The position numbers and the translations under genes are program-made. The notes beneath the pieces are model-generated. The model made no database searches, was not told where the DNA came from, and saw only the letters and a list, made by a program, of their open reading frames with translations. Positions 17,757-26,306 of a DNA stretch of 64,000 nt are shown here, in pieces. This DNA is from Rhodothermales bacterium (GTDB taxonomy: Bacteria > Bacteroidota > Rhodothermia > Rhodothermales > UBA10348), in contig JAEPNP010000006.1 of the NCBI GenBank assembly GCA_017643395.1, positions 181,398-245,397 on the forward strand. Direction: 5' to 3'. Position 1 is the first letter of the stretch. Each line of letters begins with the position of its first letter.

Positions 17757-18855
17757 ATCCCGTCATCTCCACATAGCCCCTCCCGGAAACTGCGCGCCCA
17801 CGCGACGTGCCGCCAACCCTGACCATGCCCTCCCAGTAGCGAATCGAGGTTTGTAACTCCTGATCATTCTGTGCGGACTCTATTTCGAGGGCGATGTCGG
17901 CTTCAGGGGCCGTCAGCCTCCATGCTACCGGATACCTCGCGCCAGACCTCGGGCTGGTCCAGAACCGCGTCGCTTCCAGGACCGCCGATCCCGCATCGAA
18001 CGCCTGGCGGCGGCCGCTCGGGTCAATCAGGCTCCCGTCCACGTAGTCGAGGCTGTCCGAGCGCAGGCGGAAATACATCAGGTCGTAGCCGTCGTCCAGT
18101 TGCAAAGCGAACCAGTCCCACCCCGCCTGGTCGCGTGAGAGTAAGGACGTGCTCCATTCGCGGTCAAACCACGAAAAGCCACTCACGGCGAGGCTGTCGC
18201 CGTCCACCACCATGAGCCCGTCCGTCTCGATCCGGGTTATGGCGTAATAGTGGGACGCCTGCCCATCGTCCCGCCCCTTCGGGCTGTATCCCTGTTCTCC
18301 CTGAAGCACGATCGGTTTGAGGGGCCGCAGGTTGAGACTGAGCCCTCCCGTGCCGCCGAACGCATGGAGCTTCAGCGTGCTGAGTTCGGGGTCTGCGGTA
18401 AATCGCCAGTCCTCGACCCATACGTTCACCGAGTCGGTCACCGACGCTCCAGCCAATCCGGCAGCTCCACGTGCGAGCCGCTCCATGCTGACAAATTCCT
18501 CTTTGTCCGGACGGGACAGTGCGAGATGCGCGCTGTACAGCTGGTTCGTTGACCATCCTGTCGGGTAGCTCTCCTGGCCCCCCGGCGCAAGTGCATTTCG
18601 GAAAATGGTGAACTGATAGCCCAGCTGCTCTCCGTCCTCCGTATCCACATTGCCGGTGAAGTACCACCATTCCAGGAAAAAGTCCGGGTGCGGACCGTGA
18701 TCACCGGGGAAATCCAATCGGTAGTCGGGCTTCGCCCTGGCAAAGCCGGTCGTGTCTACCGACAGCGCCTCTGTGATGGAGATGGACGGCAGGGGACTGG
18801 GTGAATCACAGGCCGCCAGACACAGCACAAGCGCAAACAGGGAGAGGCTACGCAT
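17740..18855 (-). CDS. AttH/CrtC-like lipocalin-fold lipoprotein
   Basis: 371-residue predicted lipoprotein: signal MRSLSLFALVLCLAAC with lipobox LAAC at about residues 13-16. The mature part matches the AttH / carotenoid 1,2-hydratase (CrtC) lipocalin-like family, with HPDFFLEWWYFTGNV near the N-terminus and SGFSWFDREWS mid-protein. Members of the AttH group are usually encoded with an ABC transporter made of a LolD-like ATPase and an FtsX-type permease, exactly as here. The function is not established; a hydratase activity is not assumed. ATG 18855 is chosen because the signal peptide starts there; it lies within the last codons of the permease gene. Confidence 0.85.
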   Translation of the reverse strand: MRSLSLFALVLCLAACDSPSPLPSISITEALSVDTTGFARAKPDYRLDFPGDHGPHPDFFLEWWYFTGNVDTEDGEQLGYQFTIFRNALAPGGQESYPTGWSTNQLYSAHLALSRPDKEEFVSMERLARGAAGLAGASVTDSVNVWVEDWRFTADPELSTLKLHAFGGTGGLSLNLRPLKPIVLQGEQGYSPKGRDDGQASHYYAITRIETDGLMVVDGDSLAVSGFSWFDREWSTSLLSRDQAGWDWFALQLDDGYDLMYFRLRSDSLDYVDGSLIDPSGRRQAFDAGSAVLEATRFWTSPRSGARYPVAWRLTAPEADIALEIESAQNDQELQTSIRYWEGMVRVGGTSRGRAVSGRGYVEMTGYEPDE

Positions 18856-21349
18856 GGGGTCCCTTGAGTCGAGAGGCGAGAGAGGCGCGCGATGCCGCCC
18901 GAGCCGGAATCCACCCGGCGGCAAGTGCCGCCACGATGGAGACCACCACCGCCTGCAGGAGAATGACGGGGTCCACACTGAAGTCGAGCGTCCACCCGAA
19001 GGACCGGCGATTGATGACATAAACGAGTCCGGCAGCCAGGGCGATGCCGAGCGGAATGGAAAGTAGCCCGGCGAAAGCGCCCATGAGGCCGCTTTGCAGC
19101 AGCATTACCCGTTGGAGGGCTCCCCGGCGCAATCCGACGGCCCGTTGTACCGCAAACTCCCAGGAGCGCTCCAGCTGGATGGCGGCAAGCGCGCTGATCA
19201 CCCCGATGACGGCTACAATGAGCGCCAAAGCACGCAGGACCCATGTGATGGCGAACGTGCGGTCGAAGATTTCGAGTGAGGCGTCCCGAAGAGCGCGATT
19301 GGAACTGACGATCAGCCCCTGTATGCCAGCCGTCTCTTCCCGAACGCGAGTGACCATGGCCTCCGGGTCGACTCCTGGCTCCAGGTACAATGCAATGCCG
19401 TTGTAGGTGGTGTCATCGAAGGACCGCTCGTACGCAGCCCTTTCCATCAATACGACGCCCATGTCGGATCCGTAATCCACATACTCGGCGACCGCGCGCA
19501 CAACCTGAGGCCCCGTCTCGGTCTGCACTTCCAGAGTATCGCCTGCGCCGGTCCCGGTCCGGAATGCGTACGGCTCCGAGACAAAGACGTCTCCGCCGGC
19601 AAAGGCGGCCCATGGATCGTCGACCGTGGTCTCCGTGAACCGATAGGCGGCTCTGCCTTGGGGTCCCGACTCAATCACGACAAGTGCGACCGGTCCATCC
19701 GAGGTTTCGACGTCGACCCGCCGGACACCATACGACGCCTCCACACCCTCCATACCGCGCATGACGGCTATCGCTTCCGGGGCGACGACGCCTCCTCCCA
19801 GCCGGAGCACAGAGCCCGGAGCGCGGATGTAGAGATCTGCCCGCAGCGTGGTCCCCAGCCATTCCTGAACGGTCCCGCGAAAGCTGTCCACCATTACCCC
19901 GACGCCCACGGCGGCGGCCACCGAGACCGCGAGTGCCACCGTGGCAATCGAAGTGCGACTCAGGTGCTCCCGAATCCCGCCGACCGCCATGCGAACAGGA
20001 AGTCCTCCTCCGAAGCGTCGTGCTCCGGCTGCGAGGCCCCGGACGAGCGCTGGACCAGTCAGTGCGAATGAGACGATCAGAAGCAAGAGTCCGAGATAAC
20101 CACCAGCCACTCCTGCGGGCAGCACCAGCACGACGATGGACAGCCCACCAAGCACCGCACCCCAGCGGGCCATGCCTGCGATCCCAGCAGCAAATCGATC
20201 TTCTTCGTCAGAACGTCGCAGGGCATCTGCTGCCGGCACCGAGGCCGCCGCGCGGGCAGGAACCCACGCCGAACCCAGGCTCGCAGCAAGTCCCACCACT
20301 AGTGACTTGCCCACCTGCCAGCCGTCCAGACCCACCTCCCGCACATTCACCACGAAGTACAGGTCGTTGATGGCTCGGGTGACCAGGCGTACCAAGCCCT
20401 CACCGAGTGCGGCTCCGAGTCCCAGTCCGACCACGCTGCCGACCAGCCCCAACGCAGCGGCCTCCATGAGCACGGAGCCCTGAACGAGTGTCCTGGATAC
20501 ACCCGTCGCCCTGAGCCTGCTGTAAACCGGCCGCCGCTGCACGACGGAGAAGCTCATGATGTTGTAGATCAGGAACATGCCGACCACAAGCGCCAGGTAG
20601 CTCAGTGCCTGCAGGTTGGTTTCGAACGCAGCGGTCATCTGCCCCAGCGCGTTGCTCCGCGATTCCGGCCGCTCAAGCCGAATGCCGGGGCCGGCAAGTG
20701 CCTCAATTTCCCGGGCCCCGTCATCGGTTGTAATGAGATCTATCCGGCTCAACTGATCGCCCAGCCCAAGCACCCGCTGCGCCGTGGCAACATCCGCCAC
20801 CATCAGGTCCGACCAACCCTGTCTGCCTGCCTCCTCGTCCGGCCTCACCACGCCTGCGACCGCCAGCGTGAACGACCTTCCCGCCGCGTCCACTGTGACC
20901 GAGTCTGTTCCGGCAAGCACTGCCAAGCCTCCGGCGGAGAGCACGACCGCGTCAGACCCGACCATCAGCCGGCCGGGTTCTGGAAAACCCGGCAATGAGC
21001 GGCCGGGAGCCGTCGCAGCCAGAGGGTCGATGCCAAGCAGCCGGAACGTGCCGGCGGCGGTGCGCACATACCCTTCGGCAACGGGTGCCACGTCCCGAAT
21101 CCCGTGCCGAACGCGCAGGGTTCGGTACACCTCGCTCTCGACCGTTCCGTCGGCACCAGTCAGATAATGCGTGGTGCGGCCGGCCACCGTTTCTGCCGAC
21201 AACTCAAATGCGCGATTGGCCGAACTCACCGCCAGATCGACGCCGGTGATCATGGCAACACCGACGGCAATTCCGACCACGGACATCACCAACTGGAGCC
21301 GGTGTCCGGCGAAATAACGTCCCGCCGCAATGGCCAGCAGCCGAATCAC
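18848..21349 (-). CDS. FtsX/MacB-type ABC transporter permease (fused pair)
   Basis: 833-residue inner-membrane protein with one N-terminal helix (about 15-35), a large periplasmic MacB-like core domain, an FtsX three-helix block (about 240-380), further helices and a second core plus FtsX block (about 700-825). It is thus equivalent to two fused FtsX permeases, ten or so membrane helices in total, as in AttFG-type transporters. Start is GTG at 21347-21349, overlapping the stop of the ATPase gene (GTGA). It works with the ATPase just upstream and probably with the AttH-like lipoprotein downstream; substrate unknown, possibly a lipid or lipoprotein extracted from the membrane. Confidence 0.9.
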   Translation of the reverse strand: MIRLLAIAAGRYFAGHRLQLVMSVVGIAVGVAMITGVDLAVSSANRAFELSAETVAGRTTHYLTGADGTVESEVYRTLRVRHGIRDVAPVAEGYVRTAAGTFRLLGIDPLAATAPGRSLPGFPEPGRLMVGSDAVVLSAGGLAVLAGTDSVTVDAAGRSFTLAVAGVVRPDEEAGRQGWSDLMVADVATAQRVLGLGDQLSRIDLITTDDGAREIEALAGPGIRLERPESRSNALGQMTAAFETNLQALSYLALVVGMFLIYNIMSFSVVQRRPVYSRLRATGVSRTLVQGSVLMEAAALGLVGSVVGLGLGAALGEGLVRLVTRAINDLYFVVNVREVGLDGWQVGKSLVVGLAASLGSAWVPARAAASVPAADALRRSDEEDRFAAGIAGMARWGAVLGGLSIVVLVLPAGVAGGYLGLLLLIVSFALTGPALVRGLAAGARRFGGGLPVRMAVGGIREHLSRTSIATVALAVSVAAAVGVGVMVDSFRGTVQEWLGTTLRADLYIRAPGSVLRLGGGVVAPEAIAVMRGMEGVEASYGVRRVDVETSDGPVALVVIESGPQGRAAYRFTETTVDDPWAAFAGGDVFVSEPYAFRTGTGAGDTLEVQTETGPQVVRAVAEYVDYGSDMGVVLMERAAYERSFDDTTYNGIALYLEPGVDPEAMVTRVREETAGIQGLIVSSNRALRDASLEIFDRTFAITWVLRALALIVAVIGVISALAAIQLERSWEFAVQRAVGLRRGALQRVMLLQSGLMGAFAGLLSIPLGIALAAGLVYVINRRSFGWTLDFSVDPVILLQAVVVSIVAALAAGWIPARAASRASLASRLKGPHA

Positions 21350-22038
21350 GCCGCTCTTCCCTCCTGCTCATGGAGCAGACCGCCGTGCAGACGCACAACC
21401 CGGTCCGAGATGCGCAGGAAATCGGTGTCGTGGGTTACCACAAGCATGCTGACGCCTCGCTCCCGAACCATGCCGTGCAGGAGATCCATGATTTCGCGTC
21501 CGGTCTCGTAGTCAAGGTTGCCCGTGGGCTCGTCGGCCAACACCAGTCGCGGCTCATGAATCAGCGCGCGGGCGATGGCCACTCGCTGCTGCTCGCCTCC
21601 GGAGAGCCTGTCCGGCCTGGCAGTCCCACGGTCGCCGAGGCCTACCTGCTGCAACATCATCCCTGCGGCTTCGGATGCTTCCCTGAGCGATTTGCCCGCA
21701 AGGACGAGCGGCAAGCTCAGATTCTCTGCGGCGGTCAGGGTAGGGATGAGATTGAATGCCTGAAACACGAATCCCATCGATCGTGCACGCAGGTCGGTGC
21801 GCGCATCGTCGTCCAGCTTGCCGAGGTCTTGACCCGCCACGCTTACGGTACCCCCGTCCGCGACGTCGAGACCCCCGATCAGATTCAGCAGCGTACTCTT
21901 CCCGGCCCCGCTCCTGCCGAGTAGCGCCGTGAAGGCTCCCGGGGCCATCTCGAGGGACGCGCCTCGCAGGATGTCGCGGCGGCGCCCTCCCTCCACAAAG
22001 TGCTTGCGCACGGACTCCAGCTTGAGAATCGGTTCCAT
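21346..22038 (-). CDS. ABC transporter ATPase, LolD/MacB class
   Basis: 230-residue ATPase with Walker A GRSGAGKST, Q-loop VFQAFNLIP, signature LSGGEQQR, Walker B VLADEPTGNLD and switch His in VVTHD. The GNLD after Walker B is typical of the LolD/FtsE/MacB class that energises FtsX permeases. First gene of the five-gene overlapping run 22038-16307; its stop overlaps the GTG start of the permease. The 117-base gap before it (toward gdhA) has GC-rich short palindromes but no promoter I can name. Confidence 0.93.
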   Translation of the reverse strand: MEPILKLESVRKHFVEGGRRRDILRGASLEMAPGAFTALLGRSGAGKSTLLNLIGGLDVADGGTVSVAGQDLGKLDDDARTDLRARSMGFVFQAFNLIPTLTAAENLSLPLVLAGKSLREASEAAGMMLQQVGLGDRGTARPDRLSGGEQQRVAIARALIHEPRLVLADEPTGNLDYETGREIMDLLHGMVRERGVSMLVVTHDTDFLRISDRVVRLHGGLLHEQEGRAA

Positions 22039-22155
22039 GCGGGTGTCACGCCGCCCGGAGAGGGCGGTTCACCCGGCCAGGGGTTCTCATGGCCGCTTCA
22101 CGGCCGCCTCAGCCGCCGGTCGATGCGCGCCGACGTCTGGGAGAGGTCTCGCGGC

Positions 22156-23505
22156 CTAGACTGCTCCGTACGCCAGCATCGCGTTGGCCACCTTCACGAA
22201 TCCGCCCACGTTCGCTCCACGCGCGTAGTCCACGTAGTCGTCACTCTCCCGGCCGTATTCGACGCAGGTCTCGTGGATGTTGGACATGATCTCCTTCAAC
22301 TTGGTGTCAACCTGCTCCCGGGTCCATTGCAGACGCATCGAGTTCTGGGTCATCTCCAGGCCGGAAATGGCAACGCCTCCCGCATTGGCCGCCTTGCCGG
22401 GCCCGAACAACAGCTGGGCATCCTCGAAGATTTTTGCAGCCTCGGCCGTTGTGGGCATGTTGGCGCCTTCTGACACCAGAATGCATCCGTTGTCTACCAG
22501 GGCTTCCGCGTCCTCCTCGGAAATCTCGTTCTGCGTTGCCGATGGAAAGGCCAGCTCGCCGCCGGCGTGCCATGGCCGCTTGCCCTCATGGTACTCGACC
22601 CCGTACTCCTCGGCGAACTCGGATATCCGACCGCGACGCTGGTTCTTGAGCTCCATGATGAATTCGAGCTTTTCCCTGTCGATGCCTTCGGGGTCATACA
22701 CGAACCCGGAGGAATCCGACATGGTCAGGACTTTGCCTCCCAACTCGATAAGCTTCTCTACCGTGTACTGCGCCACATTGCCGGAGCCCGAGACGAGGCA
22801 GGTGTGGCCCTCGATGTCCTTTGCCTGCGTGGCCAGCATTTCGCGCGCAAAATAGACGGAGCCGTAGCCGGTGGCCTCGGGCCTGATCAGGCTGCCCCCG
22901 AATTCCATGCCTTTCCCGGTCAGGGTCCCGGTAAACTCGTTCCGAAGACGTCGATACTGACCAAACAGGTAACCGACCTCCCGGGCGCCGACGCCGATAT
23001 CCCCTGCCGGCACATCCACGTTCTTGCCGATGTGCCTGAACAGTTCGGACATGAAGCTCTGGCAGAAGCGCATCACCTCGTTGTCGCTCTTGCCTTTCGG
23101 ATCGAAGTCACTTCCGCCTTTCCCGCCTCCCATGGGTAGTGTGGTAAGGCTGTTCTTCAGGATCTGCTCAAACGCCAGGAACTTCAGAATCCCGAGGTTT
23201 ACGCTGGGATGAAACCTCAGCCCGCCCTTGTACGGACCGATCGCCCCGTTGAACTGCACGCGGTAGCCGCGATTCACCTGGATCTGGCCATTATCGTCGA
23301 CCCAGGTCACCCTGAACATCATCACGCGGTCCGGTTCGGTCATGCGCTCGAGAATGCGCGCGTCCCGGTATTCGGGGTGCTTCGCAAGGAACGGCCACAG
23401 CTTTTCGGCCACCTCCTTGACCGCCTGGTGGAATTCAGCCTCTCCCGGATTGCGGTGTTTGACGGCATCCAAGAACGTTTCCAGGCGGTCCTGCTTCACT
23501 TCCAT
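22156..23505 (-). CDS. gdhA: Glutamate dehydrogenase, hexameric NADP type
   Basis: 449-residue glutamate dehydrogenase joining ammonium and 2-oxoglutarate to glutamate. The catalytic Lys region PMGGGKGGSDFDPKGKSD and the dinucleotide-binding SGSGNVAQYTVEKL are clear, and the length fits the small hexameric class, usually NADP-dependent in bacteria. It appears monocistronic: 117 bases separate it from the ABC transporter genes downstream and 183 bases from pyrB upstream. A perfect 14-base palindrome 35 bases before the ATG is a likely control site. Confidence 0.95.
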   Translation of the reverse strand: MEVKQDRLETFLDAVKHRNPGEAEFHQAVKEVAEKLWPFLAKHPEYRDARILERMTEPDRVMMFRVTWVDDNGQIQVNRGYRVQFNGAIGPYKGGLRFHPSVNLGILKFLAFEQILKNSLTTLPMGGGKGGSDFDPKGKSDNEVMRFCQSFMSELFRHIGKNVDVPAGDIGVGAREVGYLFGQYRRLRNEFTGTLTGKGMEFGGSLIRPEATGYGSVYFAREMLATQAKDIEGHTCLVSGSGNVAQYTVEKLIELGGKVLTMSDSSGFVYDPEGIDREKLEFIMELKNQRRGRISEFAEEYGVEYHEGKRPWHAGGELAFPSATQNEISEEDAEALVDNGCILVSEGANMPTTAEAAKIFEDAQLLFGPGKAANAGGVAISGLEMTQNSMRLQWTREQVDTKLKEIMSNIHETCVEYGRESDDYVDYARGANVGGFVKVANAMLAYGAV

Positions 23506-23539
23506 GGCCCCAAGGGATGGTTTGGAGGGATGTCCTGAC

Positions 23540-23553
23540 TGGAAGCGCTTCCA
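23540..23553. promoter_or_regulatory. Perfect 14-bp palindrome upstream of gdhA, LacI/CcpA-like operator
   Basis: The sequence TGGAAGCGCTTCCA is an exact palindrome with the central AAGCGCTT typical of LacI/GalR-family operators and fits the Bacillus cre consensus (TGNAANCG...). It lies 35-48 bases upstream of the gdhA start, where binding would block transcription. No LacI-family gene is in the window, so the regulator is unknown. Confidence 0.55.
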
Positions 23554-23688
23554 ATCCGACGCACAAACGGTACGCGCCCGCAGCGCATCGGGTCAACCCC
23601 TGAACGACGAATCGACTGAACTGCGATCAAAGGGCACTGCGGTCCAGGGGCACTGCGTCGCAGGCCACCGCTACCACATCCTCAGAAC

Positions 23689-24642
23689 CTACCCTTCGGC
23701 CGAGCTCTGACGTCCTGACAGCAGGTAGAGCACTGCCATGCGGACCGCCACACCGTTGGTCACCTGGTTCAGGATGACTGCGCGCTCGTGATCCACCACG
23801 TCGGAGGCCAACTCCACGCCGCGGTTGACGGGCCCGGGGTGCATGACGATGAGGTCCTTGTACCGGTCGATGTGCTCGCGGGTAATTCCGAAGCGTTCGT
23901 GGTATTCCCGCACGCTGGGGAACAGCTGCCTGCCCTGTCGCTCCAACTGAATCCGAAGTGCCATCGCGACATCGGCACCCTCCAGCGCCTCATCCAGTCG
24001 GTGCGTAATGCGGACAGGCGCATCGACCATATCGGCGACCTGAGGCGGCAGCAGCGTCGGCGGTCCGCAGAGCGTGATCTCCGCGCCAAGCGCCGCCAAC
24101 GCATAGATGTTGGACCGGGCCACGCGGGAAAACAGAATGTCCCCGAGAATGCTGACCTTGAGCCCCCTGAACTCCGGGTAGTGATCAGAGATTGTCAGCG
24201 TGTCGAGCAACGCCTGCGTGGGATGCTCGTGGGAGCCGTCCCCCGCATTGATAACGGCGGCGTCCACGCACCGTGTAAGGAACTGCGGCGCCCCGGGCGA
24301 CCGGTGCCGGATGACGACCATGTCGATCTTCATCGCCTCGATGGTGCGGGCGGTGTCCTTGAGGGTTTCCCCCTTGGAAACCGAAGAGCCCGACGCCGAG
24401 AAGTTGACCGTGTCCGCGGAGAGCCGCTTCTCAGCCAACTCGAAGCTCACTCGGGTTCGGGTGGAAGCCTCAAAAAAAAGATTGACAACCGTCACGCCCC
24501 GCAGGGAGGGCACACGACGGATGGGGCGATTCAGCACCTCCCGAAACTCGCGCGCCGTAGCGAGGATCAGCTTGATCTCGGCCGCCGAATAGCCCTGGAG
24601 ACCAAGCAGGTGACGATGCTGCAACTGCTCCGCGATCTCCAC
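23689..24642 (-). CDS. pyrB: Aspartate carbamoyltransferase catalytic chain
   Basis: 317 residues; forms carbamoyl aspartate from carbamoyl phosphate and aspartate in pyrimidine synthesis. The carbamoyl-phosphate loop STRTR lies at residues 60-64; HPTQALLD and [11 protein letters not shown] are also present. The start is GTG at 24640-24642, sharing a base with the TAG of pyrR, so the two are coupled. No pyrI is adjacent, in line with the Bacillus-type, unregulated trimer usually paired with pyrR and not with a regulatory chain. Confidence 0.96.
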   Translation of the reverse strand: MEIAEQLQHRHLLGLQGYSAAEIKLILATAREFREVLNRPIRRVPSLRGVTVVNLFFEASTRTRVSFELAEKRLSADTVNFSASGSSVSKGETLKDTARTIEAMKIDMVVIRHRSPGAPQFLTRCVDAAVINAGDGSHEHPTQALLDTLTISDHYPEFRGLKVSILGDILFSRVARSNIYALAALGAEITLCGPPTLLPPQVADMVDAPVRITHRLDEALEGADVAMALRIQLERQGRQLFPSVREYHERFGITREHIDRYKDLIVMHPGPVNRGVELASDVVDHERAVILNQVTNGVAVRMAVLYLLSGRQSSAEG

Positions 24643-25223
24643 TAGCGACCTCCTCCGGCTTTGGGGTTTTCAACCAGCCAGACGCCGTCCATGCCGTCAC
24701 ACTCCTTGAGGCGAACCCGAACTTCCTCTCCCGGGAACGTGGGCACATGACGGCCAACGATATCGGCGCGGATGGGCAGTTCGCGCAGACCGCGGTCAAC
24801 GATGGCCATGAAGTGAACCGCGGACGGGCGGCCCAGGTCCATGAGGGCGTCGAGGGCCGCTCTTACCGTTCGCCCCGTGTAGAGTACATCGTCCACGAGG
24901 AAGACCTGGCGCTCCGACAGATCGAACGGAATGCGGGTCTCCCGGATGACGGGCTGCTTGAGACGGAGTCTGAAGTCGTCCCGGTACATGGTCGCATCCA
25001 GCACACCCAGCGGAATGTCGATGCCCTCGAACGTGCTGATGCGGTCGTGAATGCGACGGGCCAGATGCACACCGCGCGACTGCATGCCCACCAGGGCCAT
25101 GGTCGCGGCGGCGTCTGCGCCCGGCGGGACGTGCTCCACAATCTGCTGCGCCATGCGATCCAGGGTGCGTCCCAGATCACGCTCGTCCAGCAGTTGAGCC
25201 TTTACGACGTCCCCCGATTCCAT
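24642..25223 (-). CDS. pyrR: Bifunctional pyr regulator / uracil phosphoribosyltransferase
   Basis: 193-residue PyrR. The PRPP-binding motif [13 protein letters not shown] is intact, as is the early [12 protein letters not shown] region. In Bacillus it binds UMP-bound pyr mRNA leaders to favour termination and has weak uracil phosphoribosyltransferase activity. It heads the pyrR-pyrB pair. I looked for a classical PyrR binding loop and attenuator in the 146 bases before the start and found only a 6-base stem at 25286-25307 without a T run, so leader attenuation here is not shown. Confidence 0.94.
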   Translation of the reverse strand: MESGDVVKAQLLDERDLGRTLDRMAQQIVEHVPPGADAAATMALVGMQSRGVHLARRIHDRISTFEGIDIPLGVLDATMYRDDFRLRLKQPVIRETRIPFDLSERQVFLVDDVLYTGRTVRAALDALMDLGRPSAVHFMAIVDRGLRELPIRADIVGRHVPTFPGEEVRVRLKECDGMDGVWLVENPKAGGGR

Positions 25224-25369
25224 ACGGGCAATCTACGCACGGAAGTGCCGGTCGTACCCCCTCCCGCACCGTTGAACTTCCGTCAAGACCCCGCTGCTCA
25301 AGGGTCTGGTTGTCCGGCGGAACTCCCGTGGACGGCGTGCCTTCCATCGCCTCCTGAAAACCGGACTTC

Positions 25370-26302
25370 ATGGCTGAAACCGATACTGTGCTGCGCTACC
25401 TGGACCCGGTCGTGGTGTCCCAGTTGCGCAACATGGAGATGCGGGCCCGTCTGATTGTAGAGGGCTTCATTACAGGACTGCACAAGAGCCCCTATCACGG
25501 GTTTTCGGTCGAGTTTGCTGAGCATCGACCCTACAATCCGGGCGATGAGCTTCGTCACGTCGACTGGAAAGTCTACGCCAAGACCGACCGGCACTACGTC
25601 AAGCAGTACGAGGAAGAGACCAACCTGCGCCACTACGTGGTGCTGGACACCTCCCCCTCCATGCGGTACCGCGGCTCGGCGGAACTGTCCAAACTGGAGT
25701 ACGGAGCCTACCTCGCTTCCGCCCTGCACTACCTGATGGTAAAGCAGAAGGATGCCACTGGCCTGATCGGATTCGACGACAGGGTGCACACGCTGCGGCC
25801 GCCCCGATCCACCCAGGGCTATCTCCGCCAGTTGCTGACGACTCTGCACGAATTCACCCAGCTGGACAGTTCAGAGTCCCGGACCGGAGCAGCCACCGTG
25901 CTCAACGAGGTGGCTGAGAGGATTTCGCGCCGCTCGCTGGTGGTAGTCATCACCGACCTGTTCGAAAACGTCAGTCAGCACGAGGACCTGATGAAGGCCC
26001 TCCGCCATCTGCGCTACCGAGGTCACGAAGTCCTGGTGTTCCATGTTCTGGAAAGCGAGACCGAGCGCCGTTTCAGCTTTCCCGATGTGCCCATGCTCTT
26101 CAGGGACATGGAGACCGGCGAGGAAATGACCCTGCAGCCGGCACAGATCAAAGAGAACTATCGGGCCGCGGTCGAGGCCTTTTCGGAGCGGTTCCGCAAT
26201 CGATGCCGCGAGCGCAACATTGATTTCGTTGAGCTCGATACGGCCCAACCCTACAACAAGGCGCTGCTTGCGTATCTGAACAAGCGCGGGCGCCTGGCCT
26301 GA
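25370..26302 (+). CDS. DUF58 domain protein (vWA-like)
   Basis: 310-residue cytoplasmic protein of the DUF58 family. The signature region HRPYNPGDELRHVDWKVYAK is followed by a von Willebrand A-like part with VVLDTSPSM (a DxSxS metal-ion site) and VVITDLFEN. In other bacteria such proteins accompany MoxR AAA ATPases and membrane vWA proteins; no MoxR gene is in view here, so its partner may be elsewhere. First gene of a tight plus-strand run (gaps of 4, 2 and 1 bases) with two peptidase-like genes and a DUF2461 gene. ATG 25370 has no competitor. Confidence 0.88.
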   Translation: MAETDTVLRYLDPVVVSQLRNMEMRARLIVEGFITGLHKSPYHGFSVEFAEHRPYNPGDELRHVDWKVYAKTDRHYVKQYEEETNLRHYVVLDTSPSMRYRGSAELSKLEYGAYLASALHYLMVKQKDATGLIGFDDRVHTLRPPRSTQGYLRQLLTTLHEFTQLDSSESRTGAATVLNEVAERISRRSLVVVITDLFENVSQHEDLMKALRHLRYRGHEVLVFHVLESETERRFSFPDVPMLFRDMETGEEMTLQPAQIKENYRAAVEAFSERFRNRCRERNIDFVELDTAQPYNKALLAYLNKRGRLA

Positions 26303-26306
26303 CGTC

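Noticed and set aside
25286..25307. AGACCC/GGGTCT stem before pyrR as a possible PyrR attenuator
   Set aside because: Only six base pairs, no T run, and no recognisable PyrR binding loop.
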